Source: Aspidiotus rigidus (taxonomy: Eukaryota > Arthropoda > Insecta > Hemiptera > Diaspididae). Taken from it: a stretch of DNA of 64,000 bases. The notes under the pieces are model-generated. The model was not told the DNA's origin. It worked only from the letters and a program-made list of their open reading frames with translations, and did not search any database. Both the position numbers and the translations under genes were made by a program. Shown here in pieces: positions 1 through 11,219 of the stretch; the stretch's first letter is position 1; each line of letters starts with the position of its first letter. The stretch spans positions 4,030,001 through 4,094,000 of the forward strand of contig JAVHKY010000005.1 of the NCBI GenBank assembly GCA_035079385.1, written 5' to 3'.

Positions 1-348
1 AAGAAGCCGTTCACAAGCCAACGCAAATCACCCAATAGCCTAGGTTACTCTTACAAGCAATCCAAGCCGATCATGTGACTGGCAACGACTGTCAACCCTG
101 ATTAAATTTCTGTTTTTTAGCCAAACGTTATCGAATTTTGAAAGTGAAACCCTCGTGATTTCCTTTCAGAGGACGTAGTTCACGATTATTTTTTTCCCCT
201 CATAATGTTGCACGTCCAACTGGATGAGGAAGTTATGCCAAGGAAATAACAGTGGGCATCTGCCTCTAGGCTACTCATCAAGAGGAAAAAGCCTTCAAAT
301 TTTGGCACCGGTAATGTCAATGTGAACGCTAAGATACCAATACTGCCA
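1..348. other. flanking DNA, nothing recognised
   Basis: AT-rich single-copy-looking sequence with no coherent open frame, repeat or RNA gene that I can support. Confidence 0.4.
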
Positions 349-352
349 TTAA

Positions 353-813
353 GGGTATGCCTGTGGGGTACGCTCTATACCTAGTCACTCACATCACGTA
401 GACACACCCAAAATATGTATCACATGTTGCGATTTTTGCCCCGAGATAACTGATTAAATAAAGCATGAAATATCTTGAAACTTCGTATTTATGTAGACAA
501 AACTTGAGAAAATACGGGTAATTGGTTCACACGAACTAATTTCGTTCATTGATTGGAATTCAACGATTCAAAGATGGCCCCTTCAGACGTAAGTTTAAAC
601 GTTTCTTGAAGATCATTCAGAATATGTCGCGATCTGTCAACTAATTAGCCGTATTTTCCTCAACTTCAAGAATAAATTAAACCACGTTCCTAATCATTTT
701 GTACATTATTCGACAATTATGTTATATGTGGGCAAAAATCATTACCCGAAAGACACCATTTTGTGTAATACACGTGTATTTTCTGTGTGTGAGTGGCTAG
801 GTAGAGCATACCC
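353..813. mobile_element. piggyBac-type MITE flanked by TTAA
   Basis: A 461-bp noncoding element. The left end after TTAA (349-352) reads GGGTATGC and the right end reads GCATACCC before TTAA (814-817). Inside the tips the arms stay complementary: left GCTCTATACCTAGTCACTCACA-like, right (reverse complement) GCTCTACCTAGCCACTCACA-like, and further in both arms share GATTTTTGCC. The left arm carries about 11 extra bases after GGGTATGC. A TTAA duplication with terminal inverted repeats starting in GGG or CCC is the piggyBac hallmark. No transposase is present, so it is non-autonomous. Confidence 0.75.
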
Positions 814-817
814 TTAA

Positions 818-1504
818 GGTCACTGACACTTGAACATCATAGACCAGCATGAGGCAACAAAACTCAATTCAAAACTTCGTGATTCAAAATGAACAAACAA
901 CCAAAAATCATGGATTTGCTGCATTAAAATTATTTTTATTTCTCAATCTGAGGACTGCTTGAGCCTTCAGCCTCAAACATGATTGCAACACTAGCGCTGG
1001 TCTCTTATCTCGGGATGTGACGGCAAAACACAGAAGCGATTTTTGGCGAAGGCACACGAGTGTGAATGGCTCGTCCTTATCAGAACGTTACTGATAACAA
1101 ATTTAAATCCTCATTTCGAATGCGGTATTTTTGGTATGGTTGAACTTGAACTTCCGTATGTGCAATTTTAAAACCTTCTCATTTGAATAGAAAGGTTTCA
1201 AAATTGTTTTTAATTTCTCATTAACTCATCTGCCTCATCGGTTAATCGCCTCATTTCTCAAAAAGGCAATTTTATGAATTCAATTTGTTCTCTTTCATCG
1301 TTCCATGGGTTAATTATTGTAAAATTGGTTTATAGATTTGGTTAGAATTAAGTAGCTTGGCACGATTTTAAATTTCTTCAGTCATAAGTAATAAAATTTG
1401 CTACTTTGTACGCTAGATCATTTTTTTTTCTTCATTTTGTACTGAGCATTTTCGAATTATATTCTGTAGATATTTTCTTTGTGTTATAATCTCACCCAAT
1501 AAAC
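818..1504 (+). other. 5' flank of RMND1
   Basis: AT-rich noncoding DNA between the MITE and the RMND1 start codon. It must hold the promoter and 5' UTR of RMND1, but no TATA box or initiator stands out enough to place a start site. Confidence 0.4.
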
Positions 1505-4202
1505 ATGACGAAACCATTTTCATTTTTGGTGAGAAGCACATTTCGATATTTGTGCTCGACAAATAATTTTTCTCAACTCGATATGACTGCTACCGGTTGT
1601 CCGGCTGCCCGGTTGTTCAAAATTCGAAATTTAGTTCGCATGTATTCACCGATGGAAGAACCTCAAAGAAAAAATGTTCCGATAAAAAAAAGACGTCCGA
1701 AAAGGAAACTAAACGAAGAATCATCTATCGTCAAGTCAGGCGTAAGATATGAAAATTTTCTTTCCCGCTCTGATCTATTATTTCTTGCTCTACTCGCTGT
1801 TTTCAAGTTATATCTTTATATTTTCGTAGTTTTGGAATGTGGTTGCTGTTACCACCGCTGAGGAATATGATTTGGAACCAATGTACAAGTCTTTGATGTC
1901 AAGTAATAGTTACCGTACCTCGGATTTGTTTAACGCTGAGTTTTCGAAAGGTATATTTCAGCGAATAAAAGTTACTAGACCCTTTCAATAATTTATCAAA
2001 ATTTGGAGAATATCCAATGAATCATGAGTTCCATTTGTTGGTAATCACGAGTAAGGTTAGAGTTTTTTGGGGCATTATGAGAATTTTGAACGTATAAATT
2101 CAGTATCAAGGAATCATAGAAGTTTGAAAATGGTCAGATTATAAGTAAACGCCAAAAAAGTATATGAGTTGGTTTCTGATCAAAAATTAATCGCTTATGA
2201 AATTTATTACCTGCATATTCCACTTTGAATCTGTATCTCAATCTTTAATTTAATAAATTACAAAGCTTTTGAATCATCAGCTTGGTAGCCGTCCTAATGA
2301 GAATTTCCACGAAAAAAAAAATAATTGGATTTATTTGTAATTTTTCAGATAAGAACTTCGAGTTTCTACACGTTATAGCTAAGGACAAGGTTGATAATGA
2401 GAACCGTGAACTATTTATTTTTCACGAAGGATCATTTGTTGCCTGGAACGTGTCTGATTTAGAAGTGAATAATATCCTGAATTTTGTTCGGAATTATGAA
2501 ATCAATGGATACGATGAAGCAATCGTTAAGGATGAAGTTGAAGTTATGCCTTACACGTATTCGGTAAATAGTAAGTGAGTTAGAGAAATTCATGTGTTTC
2601 TTTTGTTTTCTTCATTTTCTTTCGTCTCTCATTTTTTTTAATGAAACAATTCTTTCTCATTTTAGCAAATGCAGTTTACTTCACAACGGGAGCATCTGTT
2701 TAACCCACCAAGAGGAAAAATGGTCATTGGACAAGTATTCATGTTCCAACGGTATGATTGCATCTGTTAAACTAGGGATTTGGGAGACCTTATTGGACAA
2801 ATTCATCGAAACAATAGAACCTGTTACTTTGGTTCGTGTAATTTTCGATTCTAAATATTTTGTATATTTTTGCATCTACTTCTGAAACTCGATTTCCAAA
2901 CCTATATTCTGTGAAAGAATTTTGTCACAGTTTACATTTTCTTGGTTTTCTGATACTCAGAATAAAATAAATTTGGTTGCGAAGATTCGGGGTGGCGAGA
3001 AAAGAAAAAAACATTCGGATAGGAAAAACACCCCGAATTCAAGGTTCAAGAAATTATATTATTTGAGCAAGATGGTATGATGAGAAGAGAACGATTTAAA
3101 AATATGTTTTGAATTTACCGCACGATAGAAGGAAACACCTTAAGAACCAATTATAAAATTATTTGGTTCTTAATGTTTTTCCATCGTCTTTCTTCGAAAA
3201 AGGTAGAGAAGTAGATTGGTGTGATTTACGCGGGCTCATTACATTCTTTCAAGTTATATTACATGGTTTTATTGATCACTCGTACACCTTGAAGAAAAAG
3301 GCTGGGCTATTTAAAAACTTTTCACTCGCGTATCCAAGTATATAAACTGATCCACAGAAGTAATATCATGGATATTCGGTTATCTAACTTGAAATGATTT
3401 CATCAACATTACAGGATTTAAAAACTGGAAATCGAATAACGCTAACGAGGAAGGAATTGTTGAAATGGACTGGTGAACTGTACGATTTAAAACATAAAAT
3501 AAATTTGTCATCTGACCTGCTAGATTCGCCGGATTTCTATTGGGAACGAGAAGAATTGGAGAGATTTTACTTGAGTACATGTCGATATTTCAAAATTCCT
3601 AAAAGAACAAAGGTAATAGAAATTTTCTTTCCGAAAATATCAAGTATAGATATTATCTTTAATATATGTATTACACAAAGGCGTACAATTCAAGGACATC
3701 AGCATCTCAATGAAAATGTAACGTACGGACGGGAAATGACGGGAAACTTTGTAACTCTCATTGTTTGATTCATATATTTTAAAATTTTTCCTAAATTATT
3801 TCTCCTTACCTGCTGAGACTAGTTTTTATGCCTGGCATCTGAAATATATTAACAAAATGAGATGAATTAACCTCCCCATTAATGGAAAATCGGTTCATCG
3901 AAATTACAGTTCGTTACATTATTGTAGAACAATTAAGTTTTTGTATTTCAATTGAAGGAAAAAATTTGAATTGAAATTAGTATCATTATCTATATGAATG
4001 CATTATTTTTTACGTATATTGATTGTTATACGTTTCATCTTTAAATTTCCAGGTGATCAATGATAAATTACACCACTGTATAGAGCTAGTAGGCCTATTG
4101 TCGTCCCATTTGAGCGACAGACATCATATACGGCTAGAGTGGATGATCATCGTGCTAATTATGGTGGAAGTCGCATTTGAAATTATGCATTATGTGCAAT
4201 AA
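1505..4202 (+). CDS. RMND1: RMND1-like mitochondrial DUF155 protein, six exons
   Basis: Exons: 1505-1741, 1830-1950, 2349-2574, 2666-2831 (or 2837), 3415-3612, 4053-4202. Phases join without a break and give 365 (or 367) residues. All introns are GT-AG; the donor at 2575 (GTGAGT) rather than 2571 is required to keep frame. The fourth donor is ambiguous: GTTCGT at 2832 preserves alignment length, GTAATT at 2838 adds Val-Arg. The N-terminus (about 1-40) is basic and Ser/Thr-rich, like a mitochondrial presequence. DUF155 hallmarks visible: TTAEEYDLE, FHEGSFVAWNV (144-154), SVKLGIWETLLDKFIETIE, HKINLSSDLL (277-286), DFYWERE (290-296), and a C-terminal hydrophobic segment from about residue 346 to 363. 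Human RMND1 is an inner-membrane protein needed for mitochondrial translation and is longer (about 449), the difference being N-terminal. An upstream coding exon cannot be excluded. The gene looks intact. Confidence 0.92.
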
Positions 4203-5233
4203 TATGCTAGTCGTAGATACTTTGACTGCATTAAAACATTAAGAATTTTTTTCTTAAATATTGTGTTGATTATTAGTAAATCATTTTTATACGTATCATT
4301 TGTTTTTCTCTTTCTTTTTTTTTATCTGCTCTTTGAGTATAGAAATCATGATTAAAATTTCCAGGTTGAAGAATCTGATGGTACTCATTTAAAGTTCGAA
4401 TCGGCGTAAGGAAATTTGAAAATTTCAAATTTTTTTTCATCCTGTTTACAAAATTGATTCTTTAGCCTACACGTATCAATTGAATACGAGTAGATTGAGA
4501 TGAGAAAGATAATAAGTATTGAAATACTCATCGCTAGACTGTAGAGATTTACGTTTTAGATAGGTATTTTTCACCATCAGTTCAGAGAGCCGCACTTTAT
4601 AGCCTTCACACCCTTGGACTACTCGCATTAAAAAAGTGAATGAATGGTTTGCGGTAATTTAACCTATATTTATTTCTTTTCCTAGACCTTGTTGAGAAGT
4701 GGGAATTAGCGAGCGATACGAGTCAGTAAAGATTTTTGCCGCACGTAATATGTTTATTTACTATTAGTTTTTTCGTCGATGAAATTATTTCAACGTCTTT
4801 GAAGTCAATATTTTTGTAAACTGAATACCGACTGTACCGAAGAAATTAAAGAGTCTACCAACAAATATCAATGCATTCTGTTGTTATTTTTTCATCAACA
4901 GTATTCATAAATAGGATAAATGCTTTTATTGCCTGTTGTCCAAAAATTAAAAATTCTGCGAAGGGATCTCGAAAACTTTCTCTAACGATTTCAACTTCTA
5001 CGCACGGTCAGTTTTCATCAATCAGTTGATATGTTAAATCTAATGACTTAATTTGTTAGTCAAGTTAAATTGAAGAACTTTATACTACTTAATAATGGAA
5101 AACTCCGAGCGAGTTTTAGATTCGACTTGATTGATGTGAAGCCTGGCTCCTTCATTCCTCTTCAAGACATTTAGTCTACATAAAACTCCGATTATTAAAT
5201 TATAATTCCATTTTTCAGAATTCGCAAATTTAC
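4203..5233. other. 3' flank of RMND1
   Basis: AT-rich DNA after the RMND1 stop. ATTAAA-type hexamers occur (for example near 4350 and 4845), but none can be fixed as the poly(A) signal. A short acceptor-like stretch with an open 14-codon tail lies at 4365-4409. Nothing else is recognised. Confidence 0.4.
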
Positions 5234-5417
5234 CAGGGGCGGATTTACGGGGTGGACAAGGGGAACGTCCCCCCCCAAAAAAAAAAACCTTCAAAAAAGA
5301 CTGAAATTGTCCAACTTGACTACATTTTCCGAGTAAAGCGAGGACAAAAATTTTGAATAATGGAATACCCCCCCCCCCAAAAAAAAAAAAAAGAATTTAC
5401 CCGTAAATCCGCGCCTG
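5234..5417. mobile_element. short palindromic MITE (CAGGGGCGGATTTACG ends)
   Basis: A 184-bp element. The left tip is CAGGGGCGGATTTACGGG and the right tip is its imperfect reverse complement CCCGTAAATCCGCGCCTG. Each arm runs into a C-run followed by an A-run, so the whole unit folds back. CAGG tips resemble hAT elements, but no 8-bp target duplication is visible. It is noncoding. Confidence 0.6.
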
Positions 5418-6471
5418 ATTCACTGTCCAAAATTTCTGAGCCATGTATTTATTATTGTTCCTGAGGAAATTCTTTGTAGGCATCGGTCCTTCGTTTTATT
5501 TTACAACTGGGCCATGCTAAGTCGAGCTCCAATTTCAAGCTTCAACAGAAAGCGGATCATTTCTTCATGTTGTTATATAATTGGCCATTCTTCAACCATT
5601 TATTCAGTCCAAACCGTACTTTATGTAACATTATCATTATATCCTTGAATTTCATGGATAGCTAGGTTTACTTCTCCCGATATTTTCGATTTATAACCAA
5701 AGCTACCAAAAGAGGGACGTATAGGCTAATAGGTATTTAAGCGGTTTGTCCACTCTCATATCGAATTTTCGTTTGATTTAAAATGATACTCAATCAGTGT
5801 CTCAAAATCAGGGCAAAGTCAAAATATGGAGCCATACCCCTAGTACCAATACAGATTGATATAGATTACGCCAAGAAAAATAAATTCGGTAACCATTACC
5901 TACTCCATTCTTATGGGTCAAGAGGGGGGTTGATTAGATCAATCCAATGGATCACCCAGAATCAATCATTATTATACCAACAATATTGTTAGAAAATTAT
6001 TGCTGATTTTCTGTCTCTTCCGAAAATAGGGAAGAATGACGGTTGCCGATCTTTTTCCCTTGTATCTGGAACAAAAATTGAGTATCAGACAAACTTTGTT
6101 CAATCTCGTACTCGTTTGAAATTCGAAAAAGTGCATTGAAGCACGTTAGACATATTGAAAGAGGATTGCCACTTTTTCTCCGATTTTCCATCGCCCGTTG
6201 GGAAAAATCAATGCCATATTGCTGACGTGTAGCTAAATTCTTGACAGTTCAATATACTAACCACGCCCATTTATTGAAATTCAACGAATCAAAACGCTCA
6301 AAAAATAGCAATACTATATTCATTTGTTGTAGAAATGACATCTTGATAGAACTTTTCCTGGCGGGCGGTCTTTTCAGTTTTCACGAGGAAATTTTACTTA
6401 GAACATTTTGCAAATAAATGAACCAATATGCATATTTCTAATTATTTACTGCGTCACTTTGCGCAGGCCTT
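5418..6471. other. intergenic, nothing recognised
   Basis: AT-rich sequence with only short open frames that lack codon bias and match no family I know. Confidence 0.4.
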
Positions 6472-8016
6472 AATTGAGGAGTTATCTGTCAAAAGGGCGT
6501 CCTTCGGTCAAAACATTGATTGAAAAAATCGTTTTGAAGTTTCAATGTGAAATAACTTTTGATGGAGTGATTTATTGTAAAAAAGTTATTCTTTGAAATT
6601 TGTTCAGTTTTTCTCTGTGAATATAATGCTCAATTATCTTCTTTGTAAAATGAGTAATATTTATTTAAAAAGGTTAGAAAGTAGAGTACCTCGGACGCCC
6701 TTTTAATCGAAATGAGGAAATTTAGAAAATTTTTGGTTTGGGCGGCCATCTTGTTTTTGTTATCAGTCTTTGAACGCGTTACGCTCTTTGAAGTTTGAAC
6801 TTCGAACAGCTCCTTCATTATTGTCTAGTTTACTTCTTTTTGAGAATATTTTTAAAAAATACATATAATCCTGGGCGGCGATTTGACTAACAAAACTTCA
6901 ACAAAGTATGCACGCATTTCCATAACTGAATAAGTACCTACAAACGGCAGTTGAACAAAGTTCGCGATCTTTGTTCCTACTTCATCAAAGTTTATCAGTG
7001 GAATATTGCCACCCGCCTCGTATTTAAATCTTCGTCTGCGTGTATAATTCTTGAGTATTTTTATCTAATACCTGACCCATCTCCTTCATTCTCACATCTT
7101 CCTCATTAATATTATAATGATGTAGATGTTGGATTATCAAGTTCTAATATAATATATTGTTCTGAAGCTCTGGTTTGTTTATACCTATTTTTCAATATTC
7201 TTTGAGTTCCACTTCATGATGTACATTTCAAGTTTGCTATGTAAGTTCACAAAAGATTCAAAGTGACGTATATAGAGTAGTACCGTACGTGCGGGCTATT
7301 TTGAGTACGCATGTTCAAACTTTATGATGTACCCGATAAACCAGATCGACCAAATATCTCAGTCGATTTTGAGTAAATGTTGACCAAAAATAGACTGAGG
7401 GGCGCTCTGGTGAGTGACGAATAATAGACCAACTTTTTCGGTCGATTTACTTCCGCTCTTCCCTACCATATTTGGACCACATTTAAAGCAACTTGACAAA
7501 ATTTTGAATGAAAAAATTAGTCGATCTGTAGGTGATATAGGTAGGTACCATAAAACGGTCTATCCTCAGTCATTGGCCATACTTCTTCTGCAATTGACTA
7601 TATTTTGATGATTTTTGACCAAAAAAAGAGTCGATTTCTAGGGAACTTCGACGATATAAAATATTTTCTCATAGTCAATATTAAATCATTGTCAACAAAC
7701 CACCATAATTCGAATTCTTCTGATGAAAAAGATTGATAGATTTCTGGGTATAATGTAGACGATTATAAAATAGTCTGTTGTAGCCTATATTCAAGCGATA
7801 TTAACGGACCACTACAAATAGACCCCTTTTGACAAAGCAGAACAATCAAGTTTTGGGCAATAGAGACGCCATAAAACGGTCTATAGTTAGATGATATTAA
7901 TAGACCACCATTTTCGACAGGAAAAACCAGTCCATATAATCTAAGGCTTTCTCATGTGAGAGAAGGAAGAAATGAAGCCGGCAATCTCGTTAGCAGTGCG
8001 ATTTTGGTCTAAAATT

Positions 8017-8142
8017 ACAATATTAATTAGTATACCTTCAATTATTTATGGACAATGCTTAGAAATTTGTGGAGTTTATCATAGATTTATACTAATTAAA
8101 ATTGAATCATTTAATTTAAATAATTTTTTAAAATGAATCTAA
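8017..8142 (+). pseudogene. cox2: mitochondrial cox2 3' end (NUMT)
   Basis: Read with TGA=Trp, AGA=Ser and ATA=Met, this frame gives IIYGQCLEICGVYHSFM, then LIKIESF, and ends in KWI and TAA. This is the copper-site end of cytochrome c oxidase subunit II, whose usual form is YGQCSEICGANHSFMPI: both Cys and the His and Met ligands of the CuA site are in place. Two departures are Ser to Leu (TCA to TTA) and Pro to Leu (CCA to CTA), both C-to-T changes expected of decay after transfer. In the nuclear code the frame has an internal stop (TGA at 8134), so it is not a nuclear gene. Confidence 0.85.
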
Positions 8143-8599
8143 ATATTATATGTATCTATTTCTTTAAATTTAATTTATAAAACTCGTACATTATTACGTA
8201 ATTTTAATTTTTAATTTAATTATTATAATTTAAATGATATAATACAATAATTATCATTATTCTTTACCAATTTATTATTTATAAATTAATTTTTATCAAT
8301 TTAATTTATGTTAATTTATTATTTAAATTAACTCTTTAAAAATTGTTTTTTAATAATTTTTTTATTCGTCATAAATAAACCTAATAATTTTCTATTAATT
8401 GAATGTAAATTTGAACAAAAAAATGAAAAATATCATTCTGGTTCAGTATGATTATTTAAAATCATTGAAATGATTAAATAATGAATTCTCATTTAAAAGA
8501 TAAAATATGTTAAATAAATTGAATGATATAAAAAGTTATTTAGTTTCAATTTTTCTAGTTGTTTTATAATAATTTTTATTGAAAATTAATATAAATATT

Positions 8600-8860
8600 T
8601 TTATTGAATAAATTATTCTGAAAAAAAATTAATAATTTTGATTAAATCAACTATATCAAGAAAATTTAAATAAGATCTTCATTTTTTTGAAATAATATTA
8701 TATTATAAACTTCTTAAATACAGTTGAAATTTAATTTCAAAAAATAAAATTGATATAAAATTAAAATAATTATATTTAATAATTATTCCTGTTGGAACTC
8801 CTTAAATTGAATATAGTAAATCTAATATTTTCATGATTAGTAGAATATGTTCTTTATTGA
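8600..8860 (-). pseudogene. cox1: mitochondrial cox1 5' end (NUMT), degraded
   Basis: On the minus strand 8847-8824 reads YSTNHENI, matching the FSTNHKDIG start of cytochrome oxidase subunit I. About 40 bases later a GGAGTT...CAGGAATAATT run matches the FG-W-GMIG segment, but one base out of frame. Further left a TTTATAATATAATA run resembles the IYNVIV segment. The frame is broken and the copy is decayed. It faces the cox2 fragment, although cox1 and cox2 lie on the same strand in nearly all insect mitochondrial genomes. The left limit is approximate. Confidence 0.6.
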
Positions 8861-9620
8861 ACAATTTTATTAATAAGAATATTAATTTTTAAATTTCAAA
8901 TTTTATTTTAAATATCTTTATTTACCTGCGAGTTTACGAGCAATATGACAGTTGATTCATTCCTAAGAAATTGGCTGGAAATTTTGGGCAAAAATGAGTG
9001 ACTGCGGTTTGCATGAGAATAGACCAAAAAAAAGAGTAAAAATATTGGTAGATGTTGAGGAAAAATCTACTCAAAATGGATCAAGGTATCTCCCAAAATA
9101 TCTGCCCAGAGATCGACTAGAAATCTTAGTGAAAATTGAGTAATAAATACAATATCAATTTTAGACTAAGAAACGAGGAAAAATTCCATTTTGTGTTGAC
9201 AATAAATTATAACGACCAAAAAATGGGTCGAAATGTATTCCGCATAGTGATCGAAAATCAACCAATAATAACATCAAAATTTAGTAGGAATAATATGAGA
9301 CCAACAATCAACTGAAATGAATAGACAAAATTTGGTCGATTTATCTCAAAAATTTACTAAAAATCAACCATTTTCTGATGGTACCATAATATTTGGTCTT
9401 TTTTCAGTCGTACGACCAAAAACCAACCAATGTCGACCATATAGTGGTGGTCGACTTGGTTTATCGGGTACGTCTACTCAATAATATTCTGATTTATGAC
9501 CCGTACAAAGTTCACCTAAAATTTCCGTATTTTAGCAGATATGAGGGTTCAAATATGATATTTTGAAGTTGGAATATAATAGTTTGAATCATAAGGAATT
9601 CAAAAATTACAAATTTCCAA

Positions 9621-9651
9621 AAAAGGGCGTCCGCCCGACAGACGCCCTTTT
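9621..9651. repeat. perfect 11-bp hairpin
   Basis: AAAAGGGCGTC and GACGCCCTTTT form an 11-bp perfect stem with a 9-base loop, and the right arm is also the start of the 30-bp long-range inverted repeat. Confidence 0.6.
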
Positions 9652-9670
9652 GACAGATAACTCCTCAATT

Positions 9671-10809
9671 TCAAGTTACCTATCCCAAATATAAATGGTT
9701 ATTTCTTGCTCTAACGCAAAGAAAAAAATTTATTTTCAAATTGATAACTTCATACCTATGTTGATTTGTTGTTTACGTTCATCAGTAAATTTTACCAGCG
9801 ACTTATTAGCCGCAAATTTTAAGATCGAGTTGGGATAAGTATCATGTTTCCCAGATTTCTTCGGCGCAAGAAAATTTAACTTGATGTCATTAAGTTTTTA
9901 GCATGATCTGGCGAACCAGGTATCTGCCGACGCTGAACGAAGTCGAATTGCCGTACATCCAAATAAAAGCTCAGGGAGAAACATTCTTTCTGAATCGTTT
10001 CAAAAGGTACGATTTGCCTGATCGTTAATTTGGATATACGTCAAGCCAACTTTATACGGCAGCTATATAGTTGAGCATATGAGTTGGTCTGTGAAGAAAT
10101 TCAAAATGATAGAAAATTATTTCCATGTTGCTCAGGTTTACTTACTCGTAAAAGAAAAACAACTCTTTTTTCATCATTCTTATCGTGTATACATGTTCTA
10201 AATTTTCATCAAGTTGACACATACTTTCTCGCTGAGACAAAAACGCCAAAAAGTGTAGAAAATTTAGCTCAAGGGATGGGGAAGGGAATTTCCATGCTTC
10301 TTGTTCCTGTAAATGATATCGACTAAATTCGATCATTTCCGGGTTTGTCCCAATTTCAATCGAATTATTTCGATCTCATTTTGAGGAGCTAAACGTTGTG
10401 CGTGGGTGTCTTCTTATTAACGTGCTAAGTACGCCCTCAAGAGAACCTTTCAGCCGAAAAAGTGGCTCAATACAATCTCAAACGTTCCTCATTTACGAAG
10501 AGCCTGTATGAAAATATGTATTGAGAGCCAATCAAGAATCAGAATACCTATGGCTTCAAGTTTCAAGGTCGAGCGTTATCAGATGTTAACGTCTAGCGCC
10601 TTAGTTAACGCAGAGGAATGTCTTGAAATAAGATCATTCATAATAATATTATTATTCACATGAGGCCCATAGATTATTACGTTGGTGACACTTGACAGAA
10701 GTTTGTTCGGCCCATCCGTCCATCTCGTCCAAAAAAAAAAATCACTAGTACGCACCGAAAATCAAATAGGTAATGAAGTTTATGTTGTCGCTCATGGAAG
10801 GTACAAATA
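9671..10809. other. intergenic, nothing recognised
   Basis: No supported gene. Short open frames exist on both strands near 10084-10336, but they overlap each other and have no family signature. Confidence 0.4.
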
Positions 10810-11219
10810 TTGACCACTCTACTTCTCGTTGGTGTCCTATTCTGTGAGTGTAGTGGTGTGACGGTGTTTGGGTTGAATCAGCTGTTCGCGGGTGTAGGCT
10901 TGGCTTGGCTTATGTCTCGTTTTCGTTTACAGCAGCAGCAAGAGGCAGACAAATTGTTAATACGTTCACGTAGCGTTCCGCCGCCGTATTATTCATTCTT
11001 CAGTTCAGTGATATCCGCGATTTCGCGTGGTGTGGTTCAGTTGGCTGTGAAAAAGTGCACAATGTAATAACTCGGGAGTGCGTGATAAATCCACGTGGAA
11101 TGAAAGAAACATTATTAGCTGTCCGAGTGCGAAATATTCTTCCAAGTTTTATTGTTTAAAAAAAATAAATTCATTAAATACCATGTTTGTGTAGCAACGA
11201 TATCGTCACCGACTCGAAA
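10810..11219 (+). promoter_or_regulatory. possible promoter and noncoding first exon of the GAS2-like gene
   Basis: This stretch is noticeably richer in G, C and CpG than its surroundings. It holds TTCAGTTCAGTG at about 10999-11010, resembling an arthropod initiator, and ends in CTCGAAA followed by GTAAGT at 11220, a good donor. The next GAS2-like exon begins directly at an acceptor (14887/14888) with an in-frame TAG just before its ATG, so a separate 5' UTR exon upstream is required. This is the best candidate I see, but the link is inference. An open frame also crosses the stretch (10810-11067), with no recognisable product. Confidence 0.3.

Larger units (their letters stand above)
8015..8930. 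other. nuclear insertion of mitochondrial DNA (NUMT)
   Basis: About 0.9 kb of extremely AT-rich DNA (far above the flanks) sits inside the TA-flanked element. Its left end encodes a cox2 C-terminus on the plus strand and its right end a cox1 N-terminus on the minus strand. Both read sensibly only in the invertebrate mitochondrial code. The edges are judged from the abrupt change in composition and are good to about 10-20 bases. The middle (8143-8600) is AT-rich with no assignable gene; remains of tRNA genes are possible but not demonstrable by eye. Confidence 0.75.
7332..9468. mobile_element. TA-flanked terminal-inverted-repeat element, non-autonomous
   Basis: The left tip CCCGATAAACCA follows TA (7330-7331) and the right tip TGGTTTATCGGG precedes TA (9469-9470). 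The subterminal regions on both sides are full of direct and inverted GACCAAAAA and GGTCGA motifs in variable spacing, for example around 7380, 7620, 9010 and 9410. No transposase is seen. TA flanks and a 12-bp inverted tip suggest the Tc1/mariner-like superfamily. The centre (about 8015-8930) is foreign mitochondrial DNA, so the element itself was originally about 1.2 kb. Confidence 0.6.
6472..9670. repeat. long-range perfect 30-bp inverted repeat pair
   Basis: Positions 6472-6501 and 9641-9670 are exact reverse complements (30 bp; the core on the left is GTTATCTGTCAAAAGGGCGT). They enclose about 3.1 kb, including the TA-flanked element and its mitochondrial insertion. A related GGACGCCCTTTT stretch lies at about 6693-6706. 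These may be ends of an older outer transposon or two oppositely oriented copies of a short repeat. Confidence 0.6.

Noticed and set aside
2561..2571. Donor GTAAGT at 2571 for RMND1 exon 3
   Set aside because: It would put exon 4 in a frame with an early stop; GTGAGT at 2575 gives the conserved reading.
4365..4409. Possible alternative last exon of RMND1 (acceptor TTTCCAG, 14 codons, stop)
   Set aside because: The phase fits, but using it would drop the conserved C-terminal DUF155 helix and membrane segment encoded by 4053-4202; no support without transcripts.
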